Positions 1 through 13,017 of a stretch of DNA of 64,000 nt are shown here, in pieces. Under the pieces are notes generated by a model. The model worked only from the letters and a program-made list of their open reading frames with translations, ran no database searches and had not been told where the DNA came from. The stretch's first letter is position 1, and every line of letters begins with the position of its first letter. The stretch comes from Elgaria multicarinata webbii. Lineage: Eukaryota; Chordata; Lepidosauria; Squamata; Anguidae. The DNA lies in assembly GCF_023053635.1 (NCBI RefSeq), contig NC_086188.1:2311001-2375000 (forward strand), in the 5' to 3' direction. The translations under genes and the position numbers were made by a program.

Positions 1-125
1 GGTTCACAGAAATTAAAACCATTCAAAGTATAAAACAAACAGTATAAAAACATGATATAAAATACAATATAAAAGCACAAACAGGATAAAATCAGCAGCA
101 GTACAAAAATAAAAAAATTAAATAC
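1..125 (-). repeat. L2-clade LINE 3' end, cut by window edge
   Basis: Starts with ggttcacagaaattaaaacc, the complement of the 3' end of the L2-like family whose better copy is at 42845-43530, followed by the same A-rich stretch. It continues off the left edge. Confidence 0.6.
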
Positions 126-432
126 AAATAAGAACAGATACTACATATGGTACTACGCATTCTTCATGCAAGAAGCCTTCTTTTAAGCCATCTTTAACTC
201 TTTGAGAAAACTGTCTACTATATCTCGCCCTGTCCTGTGAATCTAAACTGGTTTGCAACGGGTTAAATTGTCCTGTCTCCCCCCACAAGGGAACCTTGGG
301 AATTGTAGTCCAGTAAGGAGTTCATAATTAAATGATTCAATTCCCTCAGCCTGCTTGTAGATTTTTACAACCATTTAGTCTTTAATAATTTCTTGTGAAG
401 CACATTGACCACACTTTATTTGGATTTTGTTT
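126..432. other. Unassigned sequence between L2 end and (ATT)n
   Basis: No gene or clear repeat is seen. The first part may be a decayed extension of the L2 copy. Confidence 0.4.
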
Positions 433-433
433 A

Positions 434-481
<48 letters not shown>
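433..481. repeat. (ATT)n microsatellite
   Basis: About 16 uninterrupted ATT units, followed directly by an accgccccataaccaaag relic of an L2-type tail. Confidence 0.95.
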
Positions 482-482
<1 letters not shown>

Positions 483-589
483 TCTTCTATACCGCCCCAT
501 AACCAAAGTTCTCTGGGAGGAATACAATTCAGGAAAAAAATACAACGTAATAAAAATAGACAAGAGGGGGGGAAATCTGTCTTTGGTGT

Positions 590-1312
590 GGTGTAATATG
601 GTATAGTGGTCAGAATTTGGGACTCAGGAGAGCCAAGCTGTAGGTCTGGACTTCGCCATGGAAGCTCACTGGGACTCTCAGCCTGACCTACCTCGCAGGG
701 TTGTTGTTGTGAGAATAAAATGGAGAGGAGGAGGGCCATGAAAATGGACTTGGGTTCCTTGCAAGAAATGCAGCAAATAAATGAAATTAAAATTTCATTT
801 TGTGTTCAGAGGAGGGCAACCAGGATGATCAGGGGTCTGGAAACAAAGCCCTATGAGGAGAGACTGAGAGAACTGGGCATGTTTAGGCCTGGAGAAGAGG
901 AGACTGAGGGGAGACATGATAGCACTCTTCAAATACTTAAAAGGTTGTCACACAGAGGAGGGCCAGGATCTCTTCTCGATCCTCCCAGAGTGCAGGACAC
1001 GGAATAACGGGCTCAAGTTAAAGGAAGCCAGATTCCGGCTGGACATCAGGAAAAACTTCCTGACTGTTAGAGCAGTGCGACAATGGAATCAGTTACCTAG
1101 GGAGGTTGTGGGCTCTCCCACACTAGAGGCCTTCACGAGGCAGCTGGACAAGCATCTGTTGGGGATGCTTTAGGGTGGATTCCTGCCTTGAGCAGGGGGT
1201 TGAACTCGATGACCTTGTAGACCCCTTCCAACTCTGCTATTCTATGATTCTATGATTCTATGAAAAGGAGAGATATAAATGTAATAATAAATAAAACTGA
1301 ATAAATAAATTA
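590..1312 (+). repeat. tRNA-derived SINE (Sauria/Squam type) split by a CR1 insertion
   Basis: The SINE head and body run from 590 to about 790 (gccatggaagctcactggg, then cctcgcagggttgttgttgtgag). The expected 3' end, gagatataaatgtaataaataaa, resumes at 1263-1310 after the CR1. The order shows that the CR1 inserted later. Confidence 0.7.
800..1262 (+). repeat. CR1 LINE 3' fragment
   Basis: Encodes the C-terminal CR1 reverse-transcriptase tail ([19 protein letters not shown]-like, [30 protein letters not shown]) and ends in the CR1-type tandem tail ATTCTATG ATTCTATG. 5'-truncated, as is usual for CR1, with frame interruptions. Confidence 0.92.
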
Positions 1313-2811
1313 GATTGGCGGTAGATCAAGACATACTTTAAAGGTCGTGGATCTTAACAGAATTCAGAAAGAGTTCTGAGATGCTTGAGGACGACAGTAT
1401 ATATATATAGAAACGATTAAGTAAAAGCTCATTTCTGCAGCCAAGCAAGCTTCTGCTATTTTTTGGTCAAACGGTGGCCAAGTTCATCTGTGATGCAAGA
1501 CACCACTTTGCTGAGTCAGCAGCGCCGGCTGACTGGGGATGTGCCACGAAAATCAGAGAGACAGCAAAACGTGACCAGGCTTTGGAGGAAGTTCTGTCAA
1601 GTTGAATGATCCCAAGAAAGCAGATTCAATGACCTGCCTGTTTTGAATTTAGTCAGGTCAACCAGTCCCAGTGAAGGGATGGGGTTGGCAAGCCAGAGAA
1701 AGGAGCGCATGGCGTGCATGACAAGACGGCCCGGTCACCTGCCGTCAAAGCCTAGCAGTTCAAGTCCGAAGAAGAAAGACGCCCGTTCCTTTTTCTAACT
1801 TGAAAATCTCACCAGGTGGTGAGACGTCCTGGTCCTTCCCCTATGGCAGCCTTCCTCAACCTGGGGCGCTCCAGATTTGCTCCCAAGTTTAGAATCGGGT
1901 TTCAGGAGTCCTTTTTGTTTCAAGTTGCATGTGCTGCCCAGGACAAAAAACCCTCTCCTTTCAAGGAGATTGCAGTCGCCGGGTCCAGGTGGCACATGAC
2001 GTGAACACCAGCACAGCAGGCCGTTTGGCTCCAGACAGAATGTAATTTACATTCCCCCGTCGTGTTTTTAAGTTCTAGGATTTTAACGGCACAGCCAGGA
2101 GCTGTATTAAGGACACTGCTGATGATCCATCACTGGTAAATCCAAAAAGAAAAAAGACAAGGAAAAAATAGTGAGGGGTTGAGGGCCGAGCTCCAGGAGA
2201 CGCTTCAGAATAAATTATTCCCCTGTGTCGTAAGGGGAGATTCACTCGCCTGGCATTTTTAATGCACTTCGAGATCGAGATAGATAAGGTGAACGCGCCG
2301 TGTTCAGAAGTTAAGGACGGGCCCCTGGGCGGCTTTAAAGTTCAAGCGTGGTGCAGGTCATAAATTGTGTGGAACGGCAGACTCCCGCGAAACGCCACGC
2401 GGACGGAATGCAGATACGACTGGGCTCCCCCATTGTTTGGGCCAAAGGAACATGAGGACGGCTCATCAGCGGAGCATGAGGGCTGTCTCTATCCGTCTCC
2501 CCTGGCATTTCTCTCCTCGATGCGGGAAAACCAGAGCGAGAGCATTGGTTAGTCTCTCTGTTTGTTAAGTTTCTATTCTGCCCGATAGCTGAAGTTCTCT
2601 GGATGGCTCCCAAAACGGAAACGGAAAATCATAAAGAGAGCAAGAATTTCATTTCAAATTATTTTGTTCTTTATAAGAACATGTCAACATTTGCAAAAAA
2701 AAATCATGTTCGGGACAGAAAGAATTTGAGATTTATTTATTTATTTATTTCAAAACGTCGCATATAAGGGGGAACGGAACGGACCCATTTGTCCATCCAG
2801 GTCCCGGAACT
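1313..2811. other. Unassigned non-coding sequence
   Basis: No exon is recognisable. A short piece at 1851-1875 matches the arm of the palindromic element at 15286 (cttcctcaacctggggcgctccag). The rest looks unique or anciently repetitive. A (TTTA)n run lies at 2732-2750. Confidence 0.4.
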
Positions 2812-3293
2812 TGATAACTGGGCTCCACAATTCAAGAAGGAGGCAGACAAGCTTGAGCGTGTTCAGAGGAGGGCAACCAGGATGATCAGGGGTCTGGAAA
2901 CAAAGCCCTAGGAAGAGAGACTGAAAGAACTGGGCAGGTTTAGCCTGGAGAAGAGAAGATTGAGGGGAGGCATGATAGCCCTCTTCAAATACTTAAAAGG
3001 TTGTCACACAGAGGAGGGCCAGGATCTCTTCTCGATCCTCCCAGAGTGCAGGACACGGAATAACGGGCTCAAGTGGCAGGAAGCCAGATTCCGGCTGGAC
3101 ATTAGGAACAACTTCCTGACTGTTAGAGCAGTCTAGGGAGGTTGCGGGCTCTCCCACACTGGAGGCCTTCAAGAGGCAGCTGGACAACCATCTGTCAGGG
3201 ATGCTTTAGGGTGGATTCCTGCATTAAGCAGGGGGTTGGACTTCGTGGCCTTATAGGCCCCTTCCAACTCTGCTATTCTATGATTCTATGAGT
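2812..3293 (+). repeat. CR1 LINE 3' fragment
   Basis: Same subfamily as the copy at 800-1262, slightly longer at the 5' side and with an internal deletion relative to it near 3132. Ends in attctatgattctatg. Confidence 0.92.
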
Positions 3294-4299
3294 TGTAAAC
3301 CTGGCTCTGGAGTCATAGTGTTATAAGAGGAGGGGCACCTCTCTCCCCACACTGTTTGTAGTCTTATAGACTTCTGCCTTACCTCCCTCAACCAAAAGAC
3401 TTGCTTCTTCCAAGAGCTGAGCCATCCTTATTTTAGATCAAAACTAGATTTGTAGGGAGGTGGGCGGGGCGTGCCATACATATTGCTCGATGCCAGGGGA
3501 TCACACAAAACCTGCAGACTGCCGGCCTAAGAATTCCCATTTTCATTTGTTATACAATAAGTCCTGATGGCTAGAGAGAGAGAGACTTGAAAGCATACCC
3601 ACAACGGCTGGGCCCATCTCAGCTCCTTCGTTTCACACCTTTGGCCAGCTCTGATCATAAAAACAACGTCTCTTTCCGCGCAAGGAAAGATCCCTGTTTC
3701 CTCCGAAAGAGTTGCACCTCCACCGTTTCTCCAACGCTACAATCAATTAATCTAAATTCCCAGACGCCTCCCCACGTGTTCGGTGGTGCCGTGATTAATG
3801 GTGAATATCTAATGCCTTCTTCACCTCGGGACATCCATATAAATGTGGAGAAAACCCACCGTGCAGTTTCCCATAAATATTCAGAGATTTTCAATATATC
3901 ACCCCTTCCTTTGTTAACGGGAATTTATTCGCATGAATCCTGTCCCCTTCAGCACTTTTTCCTTGGCTGACAGCAACCCCACATTGGCTCACGGGCAAAC
4001 TCACGCCCCAAAGCGAGGGAGGCAGGCGATTGGACACTTGAGAAGCAAGGCCAAGATGTATCTGGAATATGTTCAAGCCTGTCGCTTCAAAGGGCTCATC
4101 ATGTACAGCAGGTCAATTCTGGGTCTCCGGGGATTTCAAACTGAACCCAATTCCCTGCTCCCTGGCAGCGAGAAGGTAGACTCCTTGAGAGTATGGGGTA
4201 GAGTTAGGGGATCTTGTCCACGAACCCTCAAAAAGGTGGAATTGGTGCTGATTTAATGTACACCCCCCACGCCCCCTCACACGCCCATCTCAAAGGCTT
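3294..4299. other. Unassigned non-coding sequence
   Basis: Mostly unique sequence. Open frames are present but show no family features or splice context. Confidence 0.4.
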
Positions 4300-4790
4300 T
4301 GGGTGGACAAAATAATAATAATAACAACAACAACAACAACAACAACAACAATAATTTTGTTACCCACCTCTCCCTCTGGATCGAGGCGGGGTACAACACA
4401 AGTAAAAACACCATAAAATACATACAACTAATTGAAACGTTTAAAACCAGTGCATCATTAAAAGCGGTACACCATTAAAAAAGGCATCTTAAAATTCAGC
4501 TGGGTAGGCCTGCCAGAAGAGATCAGTCTTTATGGCTTTCTTAAATTCAGGAAGGCTGTTAAGTTGACGAATCTCTCCAGGCAGGTCATTCTGTAATGTG
4601 GGAGCGGCAGAAGAAAAGGTCCTCTGGGTTATAGTTGTCAGCCTTGTTTTTGTTGGCTGGAGGAAATTCTTCCCAGAGGACCTGAGTGTGCGGGGCGCAT
4701 TGTACGGGAGAAGGCGATCCCGCAGGTAACTTGGACCCAAACCATGTAGGGCTTTAAAGGTAATAACCAACAAATAATAATAATATATTA
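4300..4790 (-). repeat. L2-clade LINE 3' fragment with (AAC)n
   Basis: On the minus strand it encodes an L2-type C-terminus: FKALHGLGPSYLRDRLLPY, APRTLRSS, then LPGEIRQLNSLPEFKKAIKT. The 3' end carries (AAC)n at 4321-4353. A related 3' end lies at 54325-54450. Confidence 0.75.
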
Positions 4791-5782
4791 ACACTGGCAT
4801 ATTTAATCTCTCCCAATGAAACATCTCTTGTGACAATGGGGCCTGGAGAAGCAAATTGGAACATCTTAGAATGGTCAGCAGACACAGGGCTGGCAGATTT
4901 ATAGTCCTGCTGCCCAGCAAGGAATTTTAGGATTGCAAACCTGGGAGGTTTATATTGCACAATGATTCCGGATTGGCTCTCTGGAATCACCTGAATTCCC
5001 CGGGGCCTGGAGGATTCTGGGACGTTGCAGTGTCTAATGTCTGAGCTTGCAGTTGCAGTTCCCTCCTTATGCCAGCAGGGGCAAAAGGAGCCGTGCCTTG
5101 ACCCCCCCAGGGCTCCTGGTTCGAGTTGTACGGCATCCGACAAAACCAGGGAATCCTGCCTCATGAAAGATGGAGGAGGAAGCCAGAAGGGACATCTGAT
5201 CCCTCCAGTTCCTGAACAAGAAAGGCTTTGGTTAGGCCATTGCATCCAACCCCTTATGTTTATGTTTATTTTATTTTCACCCTGCCTACCAAGCAAGGCT
5301 CACCCCGCACGCACGCAAAAGGATGAATAATTGCATCGTCTCCTGGAAGCCGAATTTCTCAAATGAGTAGCGTCCTGCGTGCAGCTGGAAAGGTCTTCCG
5401 GCAAAGTAGAAGACTCTGCACACAGAGCCTGCCTCTGCAGATTAGCACTTGAGGCGTGATGTCTTCGGAGTTTCTCCGAGATGCAAAAATAGTTCTCTTG
5501 CAGGAGGGGAGGAAGGCTGGAAATTGTACAGTAAGAGAGCCCAGGGCAAGAAAACTGCTCTGTTCCCACCTGCTGCCAAGGTCTAGCTGCAGATGGAGAG
5601 CAGGCCGGTTTGGACAAACCAATCTACGCATTTGTGTAAGGAAATCACAGAGATTTCATAATATTCTTTATTTGTTTTGCTAAAAACTACATACCAGCCC
5701 TTGATCGGTTGATTTCAGGATGATTGACAGCCACATCAAGCGCCGTGCCAATAAGACAACAACCGCTAAAACGACAATGAAA
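4791..5782. other. Unassigned non-coding sequence
   Basis: No supported gene. The sequence near 4900-5040 has short phrases resembling the palindromic element arms (gattctgggacgttgcag) but no complete copy. Confidence 0.35.
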
Positions 5783-5915
5783 TCCCAAGAGGCTGAATCT
5801 CCCACCCATCAGCTTCATGCGATGGCTGCTTTGGGTTCTAGTATGATGAGAGAGGGAGCAAAATGTCTCCCTCTCCACATTCTCCACACCAGGCATCGTT
5901 TTGTACACTTCTGTA
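5783..5915 (-). repeat. CR1 fragment (second subfamily)
   Basis: Complement of the segment found at 12295-12410: aggtgtacaaaa, catgtggacagggagaca and atgaagctgat are all recognisable. Confidence 0.75.
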
Positions 5916-6005
5916 CAAGGGCACGCAGGTTCAGCACCCTGGATAGCTCCTTTAGAGTTGTAGCTGGTTCTGACTGAAACCTGGAATGGATTCGCAGCTT
6001 CACCA

Positions 6006-6105
6006 AAATCATAGAATCATAGAATAATAAAGTTGGAAGGGGCCTATAAGGCCATCGAGTCCAACCTCCCGCTCAATGCAGGAATCCGCCCTAAAGCAAT
6101 GAGCC
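6006..6105 (-). repeat. CR1 3' tail fragment
   Basis: Begins atcatagaatcatagaat, the complement of the CR1 tail, then gttggaaggggcctataagg and the body. Confidence 0.88.
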
Positions 6106-7596
6106 TCCATTGTCTACAGCGCACTAGACCCTCAGTGGAGCCTTGCCTTCCATCAGATATGGCTTCATAATAACACCATGTGAAGATGTGGGATGGCCAT
6201 AAAGCCAATTCAGAGAGAGGGCAATGTTTCCTGCTCTCACTCTGACGCGTTGCACTGGAGACCTGTTTACAGCAGGAACCCCTTGCTGCTTCTCTTTATT
6301 TCAGTATTTATATATGGCCTGATAAGAAATGTTCCCTGCACAGTGCGGAAACACCAGACAAGGCTGATGGAGGCCTCAGAAAGGAACGTGGTGGGAGTTG
6401 TGAAGGCACAAAGCCAATACAGGCGCAGGCCTCCTGAGCAAAGTGGGCGTGGAAGAAGAGAGAGTGAGGTCACCCCTTGTAGGTGTTGTGGGAGGGTGCT
6501 TTCAATGAGCTTATGCAGAACCCAGAGAGCAAGATTTACAGCGGCAGGCAAAGAAAGGCACAGCGCTTTGAGAGCTGAGGACTAGGTGCTTGAATCTGAC
6601 ACAGGACATGGCAGGGAGGGTTTCATTCAACAGCAGCAGGGCTTCCGCATAAGATTTTTGGATTGAGCTGGAAGACGTGCGAGGAGGAGGAAGGGGAGGA
6701 ACCGCAGGGACGAGTCTCTGCAACAGGCTGGGATGCAAACATGGCGTTTGCCAGTGATTTATTGCCTGCATTTGTACCTGGCATTGGAGAAGCGGCTTTC
6801 CGAGATGTCGCGTGTCCTCCGCCTTTAATTCTGTAATTGCTCTTGAATCTCCTCCTGGAAGCCTCCTCTCTCTGGAGCAGAACATCTTTGGTGTTCATAT
6901 ATCATCCCGGCAGCGGCGGGGTTGGCTGTTGGTGATGTGCCTCTTTGAGCCCTGGGGGAGTGCGGGTGTCAAAGGAGGGGGCAGAATCTCAGGCAGGCAC
7001 TGATCCAAAAGAGAACAGAAATAGGAGAGTCATTTCTATCATGCCCGAGATGGGGGAGGACAACCACGTGAGTTCTCTCGGGGTTACAACTCGGCTTCAG
7101 TTCCTCTTGCCTAGGACTCACCCACAAATCCCCTGAAGACATCGGCTTCCACTGCTGTGACGTCACGGAATGTTCATAAATATTTTGAGACTACTCGGGA
7201 GTGAAAGCGCCAGCAATGGAATGTTGCCCAACAGCGGAGCGACTGCGAGTGAGGTTGACGATCCTCTAAAGGAGCTACCCACGGGGTGAAGCATGAGAGC
7301 TGCTTCAGAGCTGAAACCCAGGGCGGATTCGTCACCCACACTGACCATCAGAGCCACCAGCCTGCACTGCAAGCTGGTGTCACCAAAGATGCCGGAGCTT
7401 CAATCTGGGACATTCTGCATTCAAAGGAGGTGCTCAGGTTCCTGCTTTGAGGCATGGCCCCTGGGCACAGAAGCTCTCTCTCCTACCGTCCCCCATTTGT
7501 ACCCCCGCTCCCCCCACAAAGAAGATCTACGGCTCCACAACCACACAAATCAAACCGAGCCAGAAAAGGCCCAGACACACACCCATGCCTCTCTCT
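6106..7596. other. Unassigned non-coding sequence with a CRE near 7158
   Basis: No exon is recognised. A full CRE (TGACGTCA, 7158-7165) is followed by GGAATG and an AT-rich stretch. This could be a distal regulatory element but there is no other support. Confidence 0.35.
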
Positions 7597-7625
7597 TTCT
7601 CTCTCTCTCTCTCTCTCTGTCTCTC
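7597..7625. repeat. (TC)n microsatellite
   Basis: CT repeats, followed by CA-rich sequence. A second (TC)n lies at 7884-7905. Confidence 0.9.
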
Positions 7626-7905
7626 TGACACACACAAAGAGACACATGCACACACCCGGACACAAATTCCCTATTGTGCTTCCTCATCTCCTCTGGCAAG
7701 CGGCAAAGGCAATAATTTTAGATAATTTAATTAGGTTTTCCTCTGCTTTATGTCCCGTGACATAAAGATGTAATGAAATTTTAAAATGCAGTAATTTTAC
7801 ACCCAAAGATTATTAATACTGCAACAGGGTTGCCAGCAACAGAATGTCAAATTACCTGGCTTGCAGATGCATTGAGGAGGGGTCTCTCTCTCTCTCTCTC
7901 TCTCT

Positions 7906-10900
7906 TCCTTTTTCCTTTGAGAGGTTTGTTACAGAGGATTTATACTCTCCTGCAGAAGGCTGCTATTATCGTCATTATTAGGGTTTTGAGAGATGATTCC
8001 TCATCAGGAGAAGCAGAATGCCCACTCCTCAGGCCTCCCGCTCAGCTTTCCACACAGATCCGGCTCAAAAGAATGCAGGCCGGCACACCTGCGAGCGGAG
8101 GGCAGGAGCACCGTGCCCGAGGGCCCGTATCCCATCGTAGACAGCACAAATGCAAAGCAATGTTTACATTCCCTGGCCTTGCAGCACCGTGACACAAAAA
8201 GCTGCAGGCGCCTCTCCCAGGGGGCTGCAGGGCTGCACGGCTCTATTCCCTTGAGGGGGGAGGCTTCCCCACAGCAGTGGAGAGGAGGCAGCTGTATGAC
8301 TCTTTCCCACAGACTAGTCCCCCCCCCCACTCCCTGCAGTCAGACTTATCAAGTGGAAAGCTAGTGGATGGTTGTGGACTTCTGCCACCTAGTGACTGGA
8401 GGCAGAACTGAAGACTTCAAGCGCACAGATATATTTATGTTAATTAAAATTAATCAATGCATTGTAAACAAAAAACCCAAATAACCCCAAGTTGCCTACC
8501 CCTAAAGTCTGCTTACTATGCATGGCAAATTTCAGGTGTTTAGGTTTCACAGGCTGAGCACTATGGTGCTGACAGACAGATCCTCTGTTATTTTTATAAA
8601 TTATATTTCGATAATAATAATTATAATAATAATAATAGAGTCATCATCATTATCATCTCCTGTCACTGCATGCATCAGCCTCCTTACTCCGCCATTTCCT
8701 TTTTTAGCCGTTTACATTCAACCTGACACTCTCAGTACACATTTTTGTACATGTGCTACAAGCAGCTTTGCAAAAGAGAGAGAGAAAATCCGGTTGAAAG
8801 GGGCCGTTGGAACAATTTCAGCCCCAGAAACGTTTGGCAGCCCAAGGCTGCAGCAGCGCCAGAGTCCTGGAAGTTAAACTGACAGAGAGCGGTGGGCTGA
8901 GTCAGCACCATTGATTCCACACGCACACAACCGTGGTAGAAGCTGCAAGAAGCGGAAAATCCAGACGAGTCAGCGGAAAGGAAAGGCCCTTTCTCTTAAA
9001 ATCATCATCATTATCATCATCATCATCATCATCATCATCAAAGAAATACTAAGTAGACCAGATAGAAATAGGCCACGTCCTCCTCAGGGGACGTTATAGT
9101 TGGAGTCTGAGAGTTGTGGGGTGAGCCTAACTGGGGCACATTGGGTACCCCAATTCTGTGCAAGTGCCCTGTCTCCGCTTCGTCCTGATTGAGACTGGGA
9201 CCTTGTCCGATAAGGAGGTCACATTTTATTTCTGCTCTGAGGGCTGACAACTCTTGACAGGGAGCCAGAAAAGCAAGCCCGGAGTCTGACTGATGCCCAA
9301 AGGCCCTGACCAGGAAGTATTTATAGCCAAGCCGGGTTGGAAGGAACCAATTGGTTGCCTAGCAGGCGAAGCCAAGATGGAGGCTGTGATGTCACTACAA
9401 TCCCTTCTCCCTATGGACTCCCTGCAAGGGGGCACCATGGCAGACCCCAGGCCTAGGCTTGGCGCCTTCTGACAACATGATTCAGAATCCCAGCTCAGCA
9501 ACGCGCCCTAAATCACGAGCGATCTCAAAGTCCAATCTCTCTTTCCAGTCCATAGCGGCATTTTTTCCCCCCTCCACAGCTCGCCTCGGAAATCACCCAA
9601 CCATCCTTGCACAATCATAAAAAAAGACGGAGAGAAAGGAAGACAGAGAGGAGCCAATGCAAGACCCCAAATTGCCTTTCTGTGAATTTCAAATTGCTCC
9701 ATATATTATTTTCATGGTGGTAACTGGAGTTCCTCTCTCCTGTATGCAGCATTTCCATCACCTCTGCTCTTTATATCAAGTTCTTCTTGCTAATGAGTCC
9801 CCGATTTTCATTTTAATAAATGTTGCATGGACGACCCTCATTATTTGGTCCTTTGTCTACCTGGGGCTGCCTTCCTCAGCCGAAACAGGCCCTCTCCCTT
9901 AAGTATGTGGGACCCCATAAAGCATGAGGATCACGTATGCCGACTCCACCAACTGCCACCGCCGAGAAGAATTCAGTAATTGAAAAGACCTTATAAATCA
10001 ATAGAGCTAAATTGAAAACCCCACACAGGACTCCACATAAATTCAGCCAGGAGCTCTCTCTGGTTCAGGCCCCGGGTTGCCCGTAGGAAAACAACACTTG
10101 GGAAGAGATCAAGGGAAACTCAGACCTTCCGCTGCAGCCACGGCACCCATTCACAAGCCCCGAACTGCCGTCGACTGCAAGTCAGGCCTGGCCGCTTGGA
10201 GGCTGCCAGTGAGAGTTTAGCGAGGTCTTGATGGTTTATGCGGAGTCGTTTGAGTTTCATCACCCTGATAAAACGATAATACGGGGCTGTTTCTTTACAA
10301 AAGCGTAGCAGAACCGTATACCCAGATCTGCTTTGTCTGAGGTTCCCCAACCATCGATCATCCAGTGCTTTCCTAGTTTTTAGATGTTTTCTTTTTCCCA
10401 GTCTAAAAGTTTGAAAGGCCTTGGCCAAAGCTTAGTTAGTGTCAATAAAAGCTTCACCCTAAACCATGCTGGTCTTTGGGGATAATTTGGTCCTTTGCCT
10501 TTGACCCACCCTGCATTTTGCCTTCAGCCCTTCCGACTGCTGGACTGTGGTCCCAAGATCTTCTCCAAAATTGAGTTCAGCCTGCAGACTAGAAGAGGAC
10601 AAACACCCTTAATTTACAAGGAAAGGGCGCCTACTCCCTCATATTTTACAGGGGGGGATAATGATTAATGAATGAATGGATTATACTTTTACAGTAAGTT
10701 CTCTTTGCTGGTTAGTCCCAGCCAGCTCAGACCTTCTCCGCGTAAAAACAAAGTTAAGATTGGGAGGGAGGGGAGGGGAAAGCATTTTTCTGCAGCATCT
10801 CAACTCTGCTTGTGGCAAATTGCAACCAGAATAGCACGAGCTGGTCTGCAAAAGAAGGGTGTGCCAGGAAGAGAACTCCAGCAAGATGTACCTTCTTGGT

Positions 10901-12264
10901 TCCCTCCATTGTAAGACTACAGTTTAGAGCGTCATCGCACGAGGGGAAATCGCGTTTCCTTACCGTCGCTTCTCCGCCCGTGCGTTTGTCCCTCATTACT
11001 CCCTCTTTCAAAAGAGGAAATAAACAGCTTGCATGTGGTCCATTCAGTGGGCCCTTTTGATCCTGCTGCTTCTCCAGCACATAGCAGGAGATAGCGGCAA
11101 TTTCCATCTCAAAAAGTAAGTCAGACTTACTGGGGTGGGTGGGTGTTTGTCACACGAAGAAGACTAGAAGGGGCGGCAGGCGGCCGGGACGCAGACGACA
11201 TCATGAGAGGGACCCACGAAAATCCGTGAGTGCCCAGTGATGAGCGTGCAATAAAACACTCGTCTGATGATGCCCTGAGCTTTCTTTTTCTGTCCGAGTC
11301 AAACATCTCGCTGAGTTGCACTTGGAATTCACCCCTTGCTCTCTCCGGGGTCTCGGTTCCTATTTTGATTTCCCACAAACGTCATAACCCATGTTGGAGG
11401 GAGAGGCAAATTGGTTTGAAGAAAATGAGATTCTGGATCACATTTCCTCCGAGCCCAAATGTTTGCATAAGTAGCGGTGTTGCTTCTGGGAGGCTTGATT
11501 CAGGAGGAAACGAACAGAGAAGCAGAGCTCCCAAATTCTAATCTCCCAGCCAACATTTGAAAAGCCTAGCCTTAGACTCCAGTCTGAGGTTAATTATTAG
11601 AAAGGCTGAGGAATTTGCTTTAGAATCTGGCTCAGAATGAACTTTCTTTTCTTTTTTGCTCCGCCTCCTCTCACCTGAACCAGACGAAGAGTACCATGTG
11701 CCTCGAAACCTTGCATCCACTTTTTCTTTCCTTTCCCCCTCTTTTAATTAGTAACCGTCTCGAAATGCAGCCATGATCTCAGCTCAAAATGCAGCCATAT
11801 TCTCCCGTAACGCTTTGCTAGGAGGCAGAAGAACGAACATCATTTGGCTTGTTTGTATCAAAAGCCATGGAACAGAGGGATTAAAACCTCCGTTTCTACC
11901 AGCTGTGTAGACCCCTCCTTGTTTTAAAAGCTTGGATTGGTGGGTAAAAGCCATTTTAAAGGAGCCGTTTATCAGTGAAACATGCCGTCGCACCAGGCAA
12001 ATTATCCCCCGCACTCTTGTTTAATTGATGGGACTGTTTTACCATGGATAAATTAGGGGTGCTGTTGATGAACTAATTTGTTAATTAATGGGAGCCTGGA
12101 GGCATTCTTGTTCAACAAAGTCTTTAATCTAAAACGGAGAGATTTCTTTTTCTCAAGGAGGCGTCACTGCGCCATGCCATCAAAAAGGCCGTTTCTGAGC
12201 CCTGGTGCATCTTGGGTAGACATTTGCCTTCCTGCAAAAATAAACGTAGAAACGGGAAAGAGAG
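7906..12264. other. Long unassigned stretch, mostly unique
   Basis: No gene is recognised. It contains a run of ATAAT-like units at 8610-8637 and (ATC)n at 9001-9041. Two stretches look unusually repeat-free and AT-rich (9690-9860 and 12010-12080). A promoter-like patch at 9340-9395 has ACCAATTGG, CAAGATGGAGG and TGATGTCA close together. Confidence 0.35.
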
Positions 12265-12765
12265 AAAGCAGAGACTAAGGGGAGACATGATAGAGGTGTA
12301 CAAAATTATGCCTGGTATGGAGCATGTGGACAGGGAGACATTTTTCTCCCTCTCTCAAAATACTAGAACCCGGGGTCATCCCATGAAGCTGATGCGTGGG
12401 AGATCCAGGACAAATAAAAGGAAAGACTTCTTCACACAGAGCAGAGTTAAATTATGGAACTCACTACCACAAGATGTAGTGATGGCCACCAATTTGGATG
12501 GCTTTAAAAGGGGGTTGGATAAATTCCTGGAGGCAAAGGCTATCCATGGCTACTAGCCCTGACGGTTTTCAGCTATCTCCAGTATTCTAGGCAATAAGCC
12601 TGTGTGCATCAGTTGCTGGGGAACATGGGTGCTGTTGCACCATGTCCTGCTTTGTTGGTCCCTGGTCGACGGCTGGTTGGCCCCTGTGTGAACAGAGTGC
12701 TAGACTAGATGGACCCTTGGTCTGATCCAGCATCAGCGCTCTTCTTCTTATGTTCTTAAGTCCAA
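12265..12765 (+). repeat. CR1 LINE 3' fragment (second subfamily)
   Basis: Encodes the tail IEVYKIMPGMEHVDRE, RTNKRKDFFTQSRVKLWN, DGFKRGLDKFLE. Ends with the CR1 consensus tagatggacccttggtctg and a terminal ttatgttctta. The tail motif differs from the ATTCTATG subfamily. Confidence 0.9.
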
Positions 12766-12988
12766 ACTGAATAATCACATGGTCTTGAAGAGTAGGAGAG
12801 ACATCCACACAGCAGCACCGTGCTTTTCAAAAGTTATTCTAGAGATGCAGCCTCATGTCATGCCTCTTACCCATTTTTTTCCTCTTCATTTTAGGTTTAT
12901 TTTACCATTTTTAAAATATATTTTAGGGTAATATTTTTCCTGTTCAATGCAAAGAGAACTTTTGTCAGTGGACAGGAATGAAATGCTG

Positions 12989-13017
12989 TCAATCAATTAA
13001 TCAATCAATCAATCAAT
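12989..13017. repeat. (ATCA)n microsatellite
   Basis: About six ATCA units. Confidence 0.9.

Noticed and set aside
405-596. Poly-Ile and poly-Asn open frames
   Set aside because: They come from the (ATT)n microsatellite.
9340-9395. Promoter-like group of CCAAT, CAAGATGGAGG and TGATGTCA
   Set aside because: No CpG enrichment, no downstream exon and imperfect motifs; noted but not called.
10120-10428. 102-residue basic open frame on the minus strand
   Set aside because: No recognisable family, no splice or promoter context, and a length expected by chance in 64 kb.
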